A DNA stretch of 64,000 nt from assembly GCA_000727475.1 (NCBI GenBank), contig KL647311.1, forward strand, positions 1,526,706 to 1,590,705, written 5' to 3'. A program made the translations under genes and the position numbers. Source of the stretch: Sarcocystis neurona. Taxonomy: Eukaryota; Apicomplexa; Conoidasida; Eucoccidiorida; Sarcocystidae. Below are positions 21,901-36,500 of this stretch, piece by piece (the stretch's first letter is position 1; the number at the start of each line of letters is the position of its first letter). The notes below the pieces were generated by a model that saw only the letters and a list, made by a program, of their open reading frames with translations, made no database searches and had not been told where the DNA came from.

Positions 21901-24900
21901 TTCCGGGGTATATCTGATCCCGTGTCTCTGTGTCTGTGTCTGTCATCCCCCTCCCTTCCTTCTCTGACACAACATACGAAAGTGGATATATATGAAATAA
22001 GAAGTAGACACAAATACGTAAATACGCAGTAGACATGCCGAATGGGCCTATACGTATCTGTATGACCCTCCACGTAACCTCTATTCCTGCGCCTGTCTCT
22101 TTAGCTCTTGTGTACTACCCAACATTACATATGTAGACACACATATATATATGCATATATGTATGTATATCTCCGTCTCTCCATATATATATATATATAG
22201 TACAACATATATATATAGATAGATATATTATGCGTACATGTATATGGAATGTACACGTGTGAATCCGCCTGTCCGTTTACGTGACTTTTATTTCTGCGTC
22301 TGTCTTTTTCTCTTGTTTGGTATAGTAGATTTTGGATGTAGATAAATAGAGAGAATAGGAAATCCAAATAAATGTGTTTACACGAATACACACATATGTT
22401 GTACATATGTACGAATTAATTCGTCCCCCTCTCTTTTTCCATCTGCTGGTTTCATATATCTGCATCTCCGCGGTGTACACGTAGATGCATCTCCCCTACA
22501 TATATACATGTGTGTTTGTGTACGTTTTTATCGATATCTATGTATATATTTATATATTTATATCTAAACAGAACCCGCGTATGTCTACCTTTTCTCTCTC
22601 TCTCTCTGTGTGTCTACTTTTATATACGTGTCGCCCTGCGTAGATGTCTACATATATATGTGCGTATTTCTCGCAGTTCTTCTCCCCAAGCTGCCCTGTA
22701 GATCTCTCTCTGTATTTCTCTGTGTTCCTCTCTTTATATCAGTCCGTGTATATACTTCTATTTATATACACCTGTACATCTCTTTCTTTCCATATCTGTC
22801 TACCTGTATATGTGTAAGTGTACATATATGTGTGTATATAAATACATACATATGACTCTGAATATATGTACCTCTGTATACGAGTATATGAATATATACA
22901 TCCATGTGTGTATATCTGTGTATGTACGGTGGTCTGTCAGTGTCTAATATATCTAATATATACATCTATATATATATCTTTCTGTGTATATATATCTCTC
23001 TCTATATGTCTACGCATGCCTGTATCTATCTGTATACGCTGCTCTCTCTATAAACCTCTCTCTATTCGTTTCTTCCTCCACTTGTGTATGTGTCGCTTTA
23101 CATATATATATATATATACGTACACACATATATACCTATATCTCTCCCTCTCTCTCCCTATATATATGTCTATATTTCTCTCACCGGGTGTCTATATATC
23201 TTACCTCAACGTATATAAATATGAATATATATATATACATTAATGTATGACTGGCTGTACACATATGTGTACATATAGACCTCTCCCTCTCTCTGACTTT
23301 ATATATATGTAGTCTCTATACGTATATATACGTGTGCAGGCAAAAACCTGACTTTCTATTCATATAGGTACTCATACCCATGCTTTCATACACATATATG
23401 TCTGCCACATTAATATGTACATACATGTATATGGGGAGATGTCCTATGTGTATCTGTGTGTGTGTGTTAGTGCCTGTAAAAGTAGGATATTTTGATTTTG
23501 AAGCCATTCGTCTCTTGCGAGGAGGTGTTTGTACGTTTGTTTTATTTTTTTGTTGACACCAAGACGCGCAGAGAAGTCGCTTGTCCCCTTTGCTTTTCCC
23601 TCTTGATCGAGCGCCGGACTGGTCTGTGTCTCCGTCTCTCGTTTCCGACGGCGGGGGACGCGGCCGTATGTTTTGATGCCCCGTCCATTTTCCATCATTT
23701 CCTCCGCGCCTGTTGTGCGCGTCGTGCTGCAGCTTGTGGAAGTCCAAGAGAGCGGCAGACGGTCGTATGCAGCCTTCGCCGGTAGGAGGACGCATGCTGC
23801 AGCAGCAGCAGCAGCAGAAACGGCGACAGCAGCAGCAGAGGGCGGCGGGGCGTCTTCGTCGTCCACACGCGCAGCAGCTGCGCGTTTGCTGCTGCGACGT
23901 GGGTCGTCGCTCACCCGAAGCAGCAGCGTCGTCGACCGGGCCCCCGGAGGCAGCGGCGCGGCTGTTGCTGCTGCTTCCTTCAACAGCAGCAGCAGCACTG
24001 GCGGCGGCGGCAGCAGCTTGACTCTTCGAGCAGCAGAAGCGGACCGCGGAGGAGGAAATAGCAACGTGCTGGGAGAAGTGAAATTTGATCTTGGCCGCTT
24101 CGCTAGCGGCTTGTCAGTAACTGCTGCAGCAGCAGGAAATGACGACCTTGCCTGGGACGGGAAGCAGCAGCAGCAGCTGCTGCGTCAGCGACAGCAGAGA
24201 ATTACTCTCCCCCTTGATCGCTGCTCAGACCCACATGCTTCCATCACTTTTGTTCTCTCCTGCTCGCACTTGGGCAGCGTTGCTGAAGGCGGTGAGTTGC
24301 TGCTTCTCCTGCTGCTTTTTCTCTGCTTTCTCGCATTCCTCTCCCTGCTCGCTGTCTTTCTTCACTTTCCTCCTGTTCGTCCTGCTGCTGCTCCTGCTGC
24401 TGCTCCTGCTGCTGCTTTTCTTCGCCTTTCTCGTGTCCCTCCTCCTGCTCCTGCTGCTGCTCTTCTTCTTCTCCGACCTGCTTCTCTTCTTCTCATCCCC
24501 TTGCTGCCACTTCTTGCCTTCTTGCTTTCGGTATTCCTGCTGCCGCGCCCTTCTCTCTACTTCTCTATATCCCTGCTGCTGTTGCTGCTCTCCTGGACGC
24601 GCACACGCAGGTGTACGCATGCGTGACCCGCGGCCGCACGCAGACTACGCAGCAAACGTCGACAACCCCAGCGCAGGCACCAAGCGACGCATGCAGAAAA
24701 GGCGCTCCGCAAGAGAAAGAGGGCAGGAAAGAAAAGACAAAAAAGGAGACACCGATGCATGCGCAGCTTTTTCTAGAGGGCCCACCTACACACGCCCGCA
24801 GGGGAAGGACGTGGCTGCAGCTACGGAGATAGAGAAACTAAAGGAGGTATATATACACACATATATATATATGTATATGCATGTATGTATACGTATATAC

Positions 24901-27900
24901 GTATACATATATGCGTATGTCTACGTAGACAATAGAGTAGAGATGAAAGGGGCTTTTTTTTCTACGTAGGAGGAAAAGGAGAAGTTGACACATGGACACA
25001 TATATATCTACGTGCAAGGGGAAGTCCTTTCCCGCACCCCCACACACGTTTGAAGAGAGACAGGAGGAAGACGCACAAAGAGGAGACGCAGAGAGAAAGG
25101 CAGAAAAAAAGGGGTGCAGCAACTGAAACGAAGAGGAGACGGCGAGGGAGACGGCCAGCGGGGATGACGAGGGAGACGGGAAGACAGGGAGGAGGAGGAG
25201 ACGGGAACAAATGGAAGGTGTCAGTAGTGGAGATCTTTTTGCATGCGAACAGCGGTCTGTAAGGACGCAGACGTATGTACTGACGCAGCGCGCGGTATGT
25301 TAAAACGTTGAAGTATTCGCATGCGGTGACGCACCACCACCACGCTGCTGCTGCTGAAGCTGCTGCTCTCCTGCGCGCCTCCCCGGCAACATGGTGTGGG
25401 GTGCTGCTGCTGGTGCTGCTTCTTCGGCCCCCACGCAGCGGCTGCTGCTCTCTCGACACACAGACCTGCTGTTGCTGCTGCTTCTGCGTGCGCCGCCCCG
25501 CACACACCGGCGGCACGTTTTCTTCCTCCGCTGTCTCCGTCTCTCCGTTTCTGTCCATCGAACTCCCTCGCTTTCTCTTTTGTCTCGTTTTTTCTGGCTT
25601 CCTTTTCTCCCGCTGGCTCTGGCAATCTCGTCTTCCCCCCTTGGGCCGCCTCCTCTCTTTTGTCTTCCGTCTTCCCTTTCCCGTTCTCTCTTCGTCTTCT
25701 GCGCTCGCCATCTTCCTGCAAAAACAGCACGAACAATATAAAGCCCGAAGCCCACCCTCAATCACACTATACACATATATACGTATATGTGTAGATGCAT
25801 ATATATAAACACGTGGATATGGATATCGTGGCTTTCTTCTCTCGTATACAAATGCTTGGTCCCGTGACAGAAGAATTTGTGCAATTGCAGAGGGACATTT
25901 TTGAAGAGAGGGAGGAGGGCATCTGCGTGTCACAACAAACTCTGGCCGATTACGCGTTCTTGCATATATATATATATATATATACATGTCCTTTTCTGTA
26001 TATCTGCCTATATATATATATATTTATATATCCGTGTATATGAACATATGTATATATATGTATATGTAGGTAGGTTGATACGCACACGGATTTCTGATTC
26101 ACTGAGTTCACGTATTCATATATATATATATATATATATGTAAAAGTGCATGCACAGATGGATATTCGGTTCTGTGTGTATATATGTATAAGTGTGTACA
26201 GATCTATTTGCGAAGTTGGTTCCATCTGTAGCTACATAAACGTATATATATATACACATATAGGTATATACATATATCTATATATATGTATATATACATA
26301 CACACTTATTCACATATACATATATATCTATCTGTCTATATATATATGTATGTAGGTGTAGATATATTCACGTATGTGTTTCTACCTGGGTGTAGATGAC
26401 TATATGTACATATTCAAATATATATATATATGTATGTGTACGTAGGTGAACGTGTTTCTTGCCCAGTAGCTGCTGATATTTTTTCTGTCTCTTAGTGGTT
26501 CTCTCTTTTCCTTTCTGTTGGAACTGCTTGTGGAGGACTGATCAAATTTTGAGGACGCGCATGCACGGAGGAGACGCTCCTTCGTATTTTCTTCTTCTTG
26601 TTGTTTTCTATGAAAAAAATCAGCTGGTAGAAGCTGGTGACTCAGCGCAGGCAGCGGGCTCGTGGTGGGTCTGCTCGTCGTCGCTGCGTCACTGGCAGCA
26701 GCACGGTTTCGCGTGGTGTACGTACACCGCAGCCTCCGTGTGTCTGTGTGTTGTAGGTGCATTTCTGTTTTTCTCTTTCTCTTCGCTTCGCCCCTTTTTG
26801 ATGTGTCAGCAGATGTTTGTGCTCTCCTGCACCCACCTGCGGTTCATATGAAACTTTCTTTCGTGAGGCCTCTTCCTCGCGTGGGCAGCAGCACGCCTGC
26901 CGTTCGCCAGCTGCTGCTGCAAATCATGAAGTGGCTGTCTGTACACTCCGTTCTGCTTCATCGCCACGGTGTACGTACACCCCACTGCAGTCACCTCTAT
27001 CGCATTTTCTCTGCCTATCGTCCCTTCTCTGCACACATACATATATATATATGTATGTATATGTTAAACTTATATGTATATGTATATGTGTATACACAGA
27101 TATGTATATATGCATATATATGTATATGTATGTGTGCACCTGTGCAAGCGGTTTCTTGTTTGGTGAGGGGAGGGCATGCAGGAGATGTAAAAGTACGGAT
27201 GAGAAATATAAATGAAAAAGCGTTTGTATGTACCACCGACGCACGTATGAACGCCCCACGTGCAGGATGAGAAGCACCTGCTGCTTTCGAGTTTTGGCCC
27301 CTCATTTGCCGACGAGGCTTCTCCGCTCGAGAAGGTCTCTCTTCCTACACGTCGACAGGCACGCAGCAGAAAAATCGCACAAAAAGAAAAGTACAGACAC
27401 ACACACATTTCTCGCTCTTCCTATCTGTTCTCGTTTGTACTTCCAAGTCTACTCAGTTATTTTCATCCGACTCTATATATCTACCCAATATGTTATACGC
27501 AGGCGTACACATATATGTATCCACGTGTAGACAGCTGTACATTCGTATATATATATATCGAGGGTACTATATGTATGTGTATATATACATATACACATAT
27601 ATATATGTATATGTCTGTACAGGTATATATACCTATGTATACCTGTACATTATACTGTATGTACCCACATATATATATATATATGAATATGGACGGCTCT
27701 GTACATCTACGTATGTGGACACGTACATACACGAGAGTGTAGCCACATGTATCTGTGTATAGGTATTTTCATATCTACAGAGATGTACAGGCGGATGGTT
27801 TTTTTGTCTGAAATGGGAATTTGTCTTCTTCGATATGTTCCCGTGGGACCTGCGCGCTCGCATGCAGAAGACGACGATGATGCGGTGTCACTACACTCGG

Positions 27901-30900
27901 GCCTGGTGTCGCTAGCAAGCGATGACACGCTGTTTCGTAGCAGCTGGCACCGTCCCAGCAGCAGCGGCAGCAACCTGCTGCTGCGCCTTCCTGCTGCTGC
28001 TGCGCCACTTTCTTCTTCTTCTTTTAGCTCCTGTCTACGAGAAGGCAGTGGCGCCTCGAGCGCGCTGCAACAGCAGCAGCAGCAGTTGAACGGCAGCCAG
28101 CTGCTAGCCCCTGCGCAGTCTGGGGAAAGAAGCAGCAGCAGCAGCAACTCGAACGGGGGGGCCACAGACCCGACGCTTTTGCTGCTTCTGCAGCAGCAAC
28201 AGCAGCAGAGAGTCGCAGCAGGAAGCGAAGCGCAGCAGCAAACAAAGGGCAGCAGCAGCAACACCAGTTTTCCCGTCGACGCTGCAGGAGAGAAGCAGCT
28301 GCTCGACGACCCTGTGGCAGCAGCTGCCGCGCAGGTACGGACGACACCTGCAGAAAACAAAAGGCCACTTCTGGCGGGAAGCGTCATCTGCTGCTGTTGC
28401 GGTGCTGCTGCTGCTGTTGCGGTGCTGCTGCTGCTGTTGCGGTGCTGCTGCTGCTGTTGCGGTGCTGCTGCTGCTGTTGCGGTGCTGCTGCTGCTGTGCG
28501 GTGCTGCTGCTGCTGTGCGTGCTGCTGCTGCTGTNNNNNNNNNNNNNNNNNNNNNNNNNNNNNNNNNNNNNNNNNNNNNNNNNNNNNNNNNNNNNNNNNN
28601 NNNNNNNNNNNNNNNNNNNNNNNNNNNNNNNNNNNNNNNNNNNNNNNNNNNNNNNNNNNNNNNNNNNNNNNNNNNNNNNNNNNNNNNNNNNNNNNNNNNN
28701 NNNNNNNNNNNNNNNNNNNNNNNNNNNNNNNNNNNNNNNNNNNNNNNNNNNNNNNNNNNNNNNNNNNNNNNNNNNNNNNNNNNNNNNNNNNNNNNNNNNN
28801 NNNNNNNNNNNNNNNNNNNNNNNNNNNNNNNNNNNNNNNNNNNNNNNNNNNNNNNNNNNNNNNNNNNNNNNNNNNNNNNNNNNNNNNNNNNNNNNNNNNN
28901 NNNNNNNNNNNNNNNNNNNNNNNNNNNNNNNNNNNNNNNNNNNNNNNNNNNNNNNNNNNNNNNNNNNNNNNNNNNNNNNNNNNNNNNNNNNNNNNNNNNN
29001 CGGTGCTGCTGCTGCTGTTNCGGTGCTGCTGCTGCTGTTGCTGTGCTGCTGCTGCTGTTGCTGTGCTGCTGCTGCTGCTTCTTGGCTCGAAGGCGTGTCT
29101 CAGACTTCATTCTTCTGCTCTCTCTAAATTATCTTTTCTCATCCACCTTCCCGTCTTCCTACTCTTCTGGGCGCCCGTCCTCGCTTCTCTCTGCTCCATA
29201 CTTTCCAATACATATATATATATATATATACGTTTACCTACATGTATATGAACATACACGTACCTGCGTATATATATATATATATATGTGGACAGATGTG
29301 CACACAAATCTCCGGATATCATAACACATAGACGCATATATATTTGTATATTTTCATAGGCAGACAAGCATGGAAGTATTTATATGTATATGTAGAGAAA
29401 GAAGAATAGAAATAAAGAAGGGAGAATTGTCTACGAATAGACAAACTTCGTTTTTCTCTTCCTCTCCTCTCCTGACACCCATGCCGCGTGTACCTGTATA
29501 TATACATATACTTATCCACATGTGTATATATATACCGGTGTATGGACTTCCCGCTATCTCTCTGTCTTTCTCTCTATATAATATTATCCATATACACACA
29601 TACATACATACACACACATACACATACATTCACATACATACATATATACATGCACACATATATACATCCATCCATACATATATACATACATATCCATACG
29701 TACATTCATATATACATACACACATATACATACATACATTTACATACATACATATACATACATACATGTACGTCCATATACATACATACATATACATACA
29801 TATACATACATACATATACGTCCATATACATACATACAAATACATACATACATACATGTATACATATCCATACGTACACACATATATACATGCACACATA
29901 TATACATGCATGCATGCATGCACATAGGTACATAAATGTATACATACACATATATACATATACACATACACACATATGTACATGAATACATTCATACATA
30001 TGTACGTACAGACATACATACCTGGTTGTGAGCATACATGTATCTCCCATTTTCTCCTTTTTCTCTCTCTATCTCTATTCTATCTATATATATATGTATA
30101 TATGTATATTAGTGTATAAGCCTGTCTCTCAATATATTCATATATATATATATATATAAAATGACGTCTATACATAAAAACACGTTTTCCGTTAAGCTGG
30201 GCATATCCGTCTACGTGTTTTTCTCCTTATTTTCTTTTCTTCCTTTTCTCCCTCCGTCTTTTTCTCCCTATGTTGCCATCCATATCTCTCTCTGCATGTG
30301 CATCTACATATATATATATCAACATATACACACATATACATATATATATGTGTACAGAGGCCTTTACGTTTGTCTGTTTTCCTTTCTCTCTCTTTATCTC
30401 TTGATATCTATCTATCTATCGATACTTGTATACTGTGTATATATATATATATATGTACGTATATATGCATGTATCTTTATATTTGCATGCGTGTATATGC
30501 TGAATTTTATGTAGTGTTGCCTCCTGCTTTTCTTCAGAAAAGTCCCGTTACGATGCGCCTGAGTTCCTCTGCCTCTGTCCAGGTGGACAGCTACACATGC
30601 ATATGTGTGTGTGTATATCAATGTAGATTCTATTATATATGTATGTGTATGTATATATGTATATATCTACGAGAAGTAGAGGGGAGGAGATTTCCTGCTG
30701 CTGCAGATGACAGGGACTGCTGCTGCGCTGCCTCGGAGTTGAATCGCTTTGAACCAACAGCAGCAGCAAAGACAGCAGCAGCAACAGCAGCAGCGGCACC
30801 AACAGCAGCAGCGGCACCAACAGCAGCAGCGGCACCAACAGCAGCAGCGGCACCAACAGCAGCAGCGGCACCAACAGCAGCAGCGGCACCAACAGCAGCA

Positions 30901-33528
30901 GCGGCACCAACAGCAGCAGCGGCAGCCACTCTTCCCCTTTGGGTGTGTGTGTGTCTCTATCAGTCTCTTTCCACGGCCGCGTGTACGCCCGTGGTGTGCC
31001 TTCGCGGCTGTACTTTTCTGCCAGTTGAAGTTGCTGTTTTTTGTCTCTTTTCCCACGTCGACCCGCGCCTGTGAGAGGAACACTTGGGGTGTACGACACC
31101 CCAGTCGCAGTGTACGTCGAGAACGTCCCCTCTGCAACGCGAAGGAGACCCGTGCTGCGTATTCGCACAAGTTTTCGTCCCTGCCGCTGCTGCTGCTGCT
31201 TCTTTACACACTGACATACACGTGGACTCAATTACGTTCTCCTTAAATTTTTATCTCTATACGTGTATACTCTCTTCTGCCGCTGCTGTTTTTGTGCTGC
31301 TGTTGCTGCTGCTGTTGCTGCTGCTGCTTGTGGGGTGCTGTGCAGCTGTCGAACGGCCGCAGCAGCCCATCGCTGCTGTTTTCCGATACTACTACGACAA
31401 GCAGCAGCACGCCGAGTCCCGTGCCTGCTGCTGCTGTTGCTGCGGTGGTGGAAGGCGCCTCACGACAGCTACAGCAGCAGGTGGGAGAGGCCGAGACAGC
31501 AGCAGCAAAAGCGGGAAGCAGCAGCAGTAGTTGCAGTGGATCAGCAGCGACAGCAGCAGCACTTGCAGCGACGCCGGCCATCCGGCTGCTAATATAGCAG
31601 CCTTCTTCGGCGTGGCAGCACCAGTAGCAGCAGGGGAGAGGAAGGCGCAGCAAGAGCAGCAGCAGCCGCAGTAGCGCCAGGAGCTCCTCATCCCGCAGGC
31701 AGTAGCAGCAGCAGCACGCGTTTTACAGGTCAGCTGCTGCAGCATGTCACGCAGGTGGGAAAGAAGAAGGAGCAGAAGCAGCAGCAGCTGCTGGAACTGC
31801 AGCATCTCCTCCATAGCAACCCTGTGCGCTCTCACTTTCCTCATAGACTCACAGCAGCAGCACCAGCAGCAGCACCAGCAACAGCAGCAGCAGCAGCAAA
31901 GTTGCAACAGCAGCAAAGTAGCAGCAGAGACGCTTGTCCTCGAAAAAACAGCAGCAGCACGTCCACGCAGCAGCAGCAGTTGCTGTTACAGCACCGGCAG
32001 CAGTTAAAGGAGCAGCAGCCGCAGCAGCTGTATGTACAGCCCACATGCAGCAGCAGGGAGAAGGAGGAAGGAAGAAGAACGTTTCACATAAAAAAAATTA
32101 ATATTCCTGTTCCCCCCTCGTACGTAATGCTATCACACACACCTACACATATATATACATATATATAGAGACGTATACACATACACGCATATCTACACTT
32201 ACATATGTGTGTGTGTGTTTAAGCGGGAAGACGAAAACAAGAAGTGTTCAAATATATATATATATATATGTAGATATGCGCCTCGTGTTACGGGCAAAAA
32301 TACGAATAAATGGCCATAATAAGTACATATATATACATATACGCACACGTGAATACACATATATATATATATATATGTATATCTATTCCTGTATAAATCT
32401 CTCTCTCTGCTTGTGTTGCTCCTCGTTTGTTGTGGTGATGGACAGAAGGCGGAGGATGCGGCGTACGAAGAGAAGTTGCAGAAGCTGCTGCAGCAGATCG
32501 ATGAACTGCACACGTCGCTTGCAGCTGCGCAAGAGCAGCAGCTCGCACTGGTGAGACCTTCTGGCCAGCAGCAGCAACGGCGACAGAAGACGCAGTTCGA
32601 AGAAGGAGCGGCAGCAGCAGGGAAAAGAACAAGCAGAAGATTTATCTGTACAGAGCAACAGCAGCAGCAACAGCAGCAGGAAAACGGTAGTTCGCAGCAA
32701 CAGCAGCAGGGGGAGGGAGGTGGACGTACGGGTATCGGGTGCGTCTGTGCAACCAGCAGCAGAAGGAGGCGCAGCAGCAGGAGGAGCAGGAGGAGGAGGA
32801 GCAGCACAGCAGCAGATCTGTTCTGCGGACAAGGAACAAGATGGAGCAAGCGATAAATCTGCACCAGCGACAGCAGCGCCTGTGGGGGGCGTCCCTGCAA
32901 CAACAGCAGCAGGAGAAGGGACGGTCATCTGTGCAACAGCAGCAGCAGCGTCTGCTCCTTCCGCTTTTTCCCCTGCAGCAGCTGCTTCACGTTTCCCTCC
33001 AGTAGCAGGGATTCCTCTGTAGACACACACGTGTGGAAGACAGCAGCAGCGGCACCAGCAGCAGCAGCAGCATCAGCAGCACCAGCAGCAGCAGCAGCAC
33101 CAGCACCAGCACCACCAGCAGCAGCAGCTGAGGCCTTTTCTTCCTCTGTTTCTCTCCCTTCCTCTCTGTTGTGTCTGTCTCTCTTCGTTCATGAAGATGG
33201 ACGTGTATATTCGCCTCTGCAACGGAGGATCTGTAGTTCTTCCTTACTTTGTTGTATGCCTGTCCCCATATTGCCTCTTCTGCTGTTGTCTCTCTCCTTT
33301 TCTTCCTTCTTAGAAAAGTTAAAAGAATTCACAAATAATATATACACACATGTGGGAATGTTCATTTCTCCTTCTTCACATATATGTAGATATATATATG
33401 TATACATATAAACACATATATATATGTATATGTATACACGTATGTACATATATTTATACTGTGTATATATGTATATATATATACACATATATATTGTACA
33501 TATATATATACATGTATATATATACACA

Positions 33529-33559
<31 letters not shown>

Positions 33560-36500
33560 GTACACATGTATACACATTATAAATATATGTATATACATGC
33601 AAATCTGCACGTATATTTCTTTGAGTAGTCGTTCGCGTCTGTGCATGTGACACTGTTTTTCTCCTGCTGCTGTTGATGCGTGCTGCTGCTGAGCTGCTGC
33701 GCCTCTGTGTTAGCAGCGACCTCTGGCGCTCGTCCCACATTTCCATCTGTTGCTCTCTTCTCCTGCTGCTTTGCTGCTGCTCTTCTTCTTCTGCTGCTGC
33801 TGCTTCGCTGATGCTGCTGTTTTCTCCGCTGCAGACGCTGCTTCCTTGGTGCTCCAGCTGCAGCGGCTCTCTCTCCTCTGCTGCGTGTGCTGCTGCCTCC
33901 CGCTGCCAACTGCCCGCTGCTGCTAGTGCCGCAACCTGCTGCCGCTCCTGCCGCAAGCTGCTGCTGCTGCTGCTCGTGCCACAACCTGCTGCTGCTGCTT
34001 CGTCTTTTGCACGAGAGTCTCCGGTTGCTGCCCCGCACTGGCTGTTGGACCCCTGACTGTGTGTGCGTCCTGCTGCTGCTGCTTCTTTGCTGCTGCTGTT
34101 GCGGCGGTGCGGCTGCGTCTGTTGTTGCTGCACAGGCCCAGCAACTAGAAGAAGAACGGCAGGCAGCAGGGGGCAGCAGCAGCAGCAAGGCGGCCATTGC
34201 GGCTGGCGGCTGTGCTGCTGCTGCTTCTTCCTCGCCTGCTGCAACTTCCTACTCCGCGCTACACGGAGAAATACGGGAGTTGAAGCGACAGATCCGAGCA
34301 GCAGAAGCAGCTCGAGCAGCCGTGCAACAGCAGCAACAACAGCGGCAGCAGCAACACCAGCAGCGCGTCCTGGACCTACAAGTAAGTCTAGCACAGCAGA
34401 AGATAACTGATGCAGCCACCTCCGCGTCTTCTCCTTTATATTCGTAGATGTGTATATGCATGGGCATCTGCGCGTTAAAGGAGTCGGAAGAGTCGGCTTC
34501 TGTGTCTTTAAAGGGGGGCGCAAACGGCCTTTCCTTCATATCAAGCTTTTAATCTTCCACGTCTCTGCCTATGTGTATATAGAAATCTACGTGTATACAC
34601 ATGTATATATATGTATATTTGTAGGTGTATACGTGTAGCACGTTGACGTCGCTGCTGCAGCTGCTGCGTCTCTGTTTTGCTGCTGCGACGCCACGTTTGC
34701 TGCTCCCCACCATCAGTTGAACGTCGCTGCTGGTGCTGCGTCTGCGTCTCGCCGCTGCTGCTTTTCGTTGTGAACAGGGAAGTCTGAAGAAGCAGGAAGA
34801 AGACGCGCGTCTTCAACGAGCAGCACTGCAGCAGCTGCTGCAGCAACAGGACTTGCAGCAACAGCAGCAGCAGGCGGCTCTGCAGCAGCTGCAGGTGCAG
34901 TGTGAGCAGCAGCAGCAAAAGGTGGAGCAGCTGCAGCAGCAGCTGCAGCAGCTGCGTCAGCAACTTGCAGAGGAAACGCAGGCCAAGCAAAAAGCAACAA
35001 ACGAGCTGAGATCGCTGCGGGAGAAGCTCACCAAAGAAAGGAAGAAAGGCGGGGCAGGAGGAGAAGAAGAAGAAGAGGGAGAGGAAGAACTTGTCCGCCT
35101 GCAACTTCTCACTTTGCAGCAAGAGGTAACACGGATGCACGCACGGCCTCAGCAGCAGCAACAACAGCAGGGGCGACAGGAGCAGCAACAGCAGCAGCAT
35201 CCGCAGCGACAACGGCAACAGCAACGGCAGCAGCAGCAGCAACGGCAACAGCAGCAGCAAGAGCGACGGCTAGCGTGCGCAGAGGATGAGGCGGAAGGAC
35301 GCAACGGCGCCGGTGGCAAGAACAGCAGCAGGCGACGCTCAGCAGCGCTGCAGCTGCATTTCTTCTGAATTTCCTTCACGCGTGCAGATTTCTTTGACGT
35401 AGAGAGACGGCAGACTTCAGAGAGGAAATGTACGAGGAATTAATTTCTGACGTTCTCCCGCATGTGCGTGCGTCTTCTTGCATGCAAAGGACCTGCGATT
35501 TTGCTTGAACATATCTACATACGAGTGTCCTCCCCCTTCTTCTTCGCGTTCTACTTTTGAGTCTTCCCAGTCTTCCTTCACGAAGGAGGAACGTCCTCTC
35601 TCACTCCCAACCTCACTTTCTCTCCTTCTTCCTGTCTCTACCTACATGTGCAAACCCATGCGCGAAGCGCGGGGAAAAGGGGCGCCTGGCGACAGCTGCA
35701 GCGGCAGCAGCAGCAATGCTGTCTGTTTGCTGCAGCAGTCCTGTGGGGTCTCTTCGTTTACACGACGCGAAGAGAAGAAATGAGGACGTGCAACCAAGCA
35801 GCAGCAGTAGCAAATGGAGTCTGCACCTTTTTTATCGGCGGAGATGCGGCCTGCTGCGTTGCTGCCGCAGCAACAGAAGGCAACTGCAACAGCAGCACGC
35901 CTCCCCCAGCGACAAACCTGCTACTGCTGCACCAGCGCGACGGCAGTGTTGGAAATGGCGGACGAGCTGCTGCAGGCGTGGCAGGAACAGCAGCGAAGAC
36001 GTGTTGCTGCTGCTACTTCTGCTTCGGGTTCCCGCACACTGCAGGAAGCCAACTGTTGCCTGTTCTTGCCGAAAAGAAAGCTGCAGCGAAAGCAGAAGTA
36101 GCAGAACCTGCAACAGAAGCAGCAGCAGGGGCGGCAGCAACAGAAGCATCAGGAGGAGGAGCAGCAGCAGAAACAGCAAGAGGAGGAGCAGCAGCAGAAA
36201 CAGCAAGAGGAGGAGCAGGAGGAGCAGCTTTTGAAGCTGGCGTCAGTCTGGCTGGCCGGTTGGAAGGTGTTTCTTGTTTTTCGTCAATTTGCTGTTGATG
36301 TTTTTCTCGCGTTGCTGCTGCGGTGGAGTGTGCTGATGTTGTTTGCTGCTGCACTTTTATTACTGTCTCTCCTACTTTCTTCCCTTTGCGCTTTATCTTG
36401 CTGCTGCTGTGTCACTGCTGCTGCTGCTACTGGGCCCCAGCAACGCGGCGAGAAATTGAACTTTTGCCGAATATTCCTTGGTATACATCTGCCGCAGCAC

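Noticed and set aside
27707..29324. Long frames crossing 28,535-29,000
   Set aside because: They run through undetermined bases and a CTG minisatellite, so continuity is not real.
29370..30050. Overlapping 114-185-codon frames on both strands
   Set aside because: They are translations of the (ACAT)n tract.
28391..31000. CRISPR-like arrays
   Set aside because: Units are directly adjacent low-complexity repeats without unique spacers, and the organism is eukaryotic.
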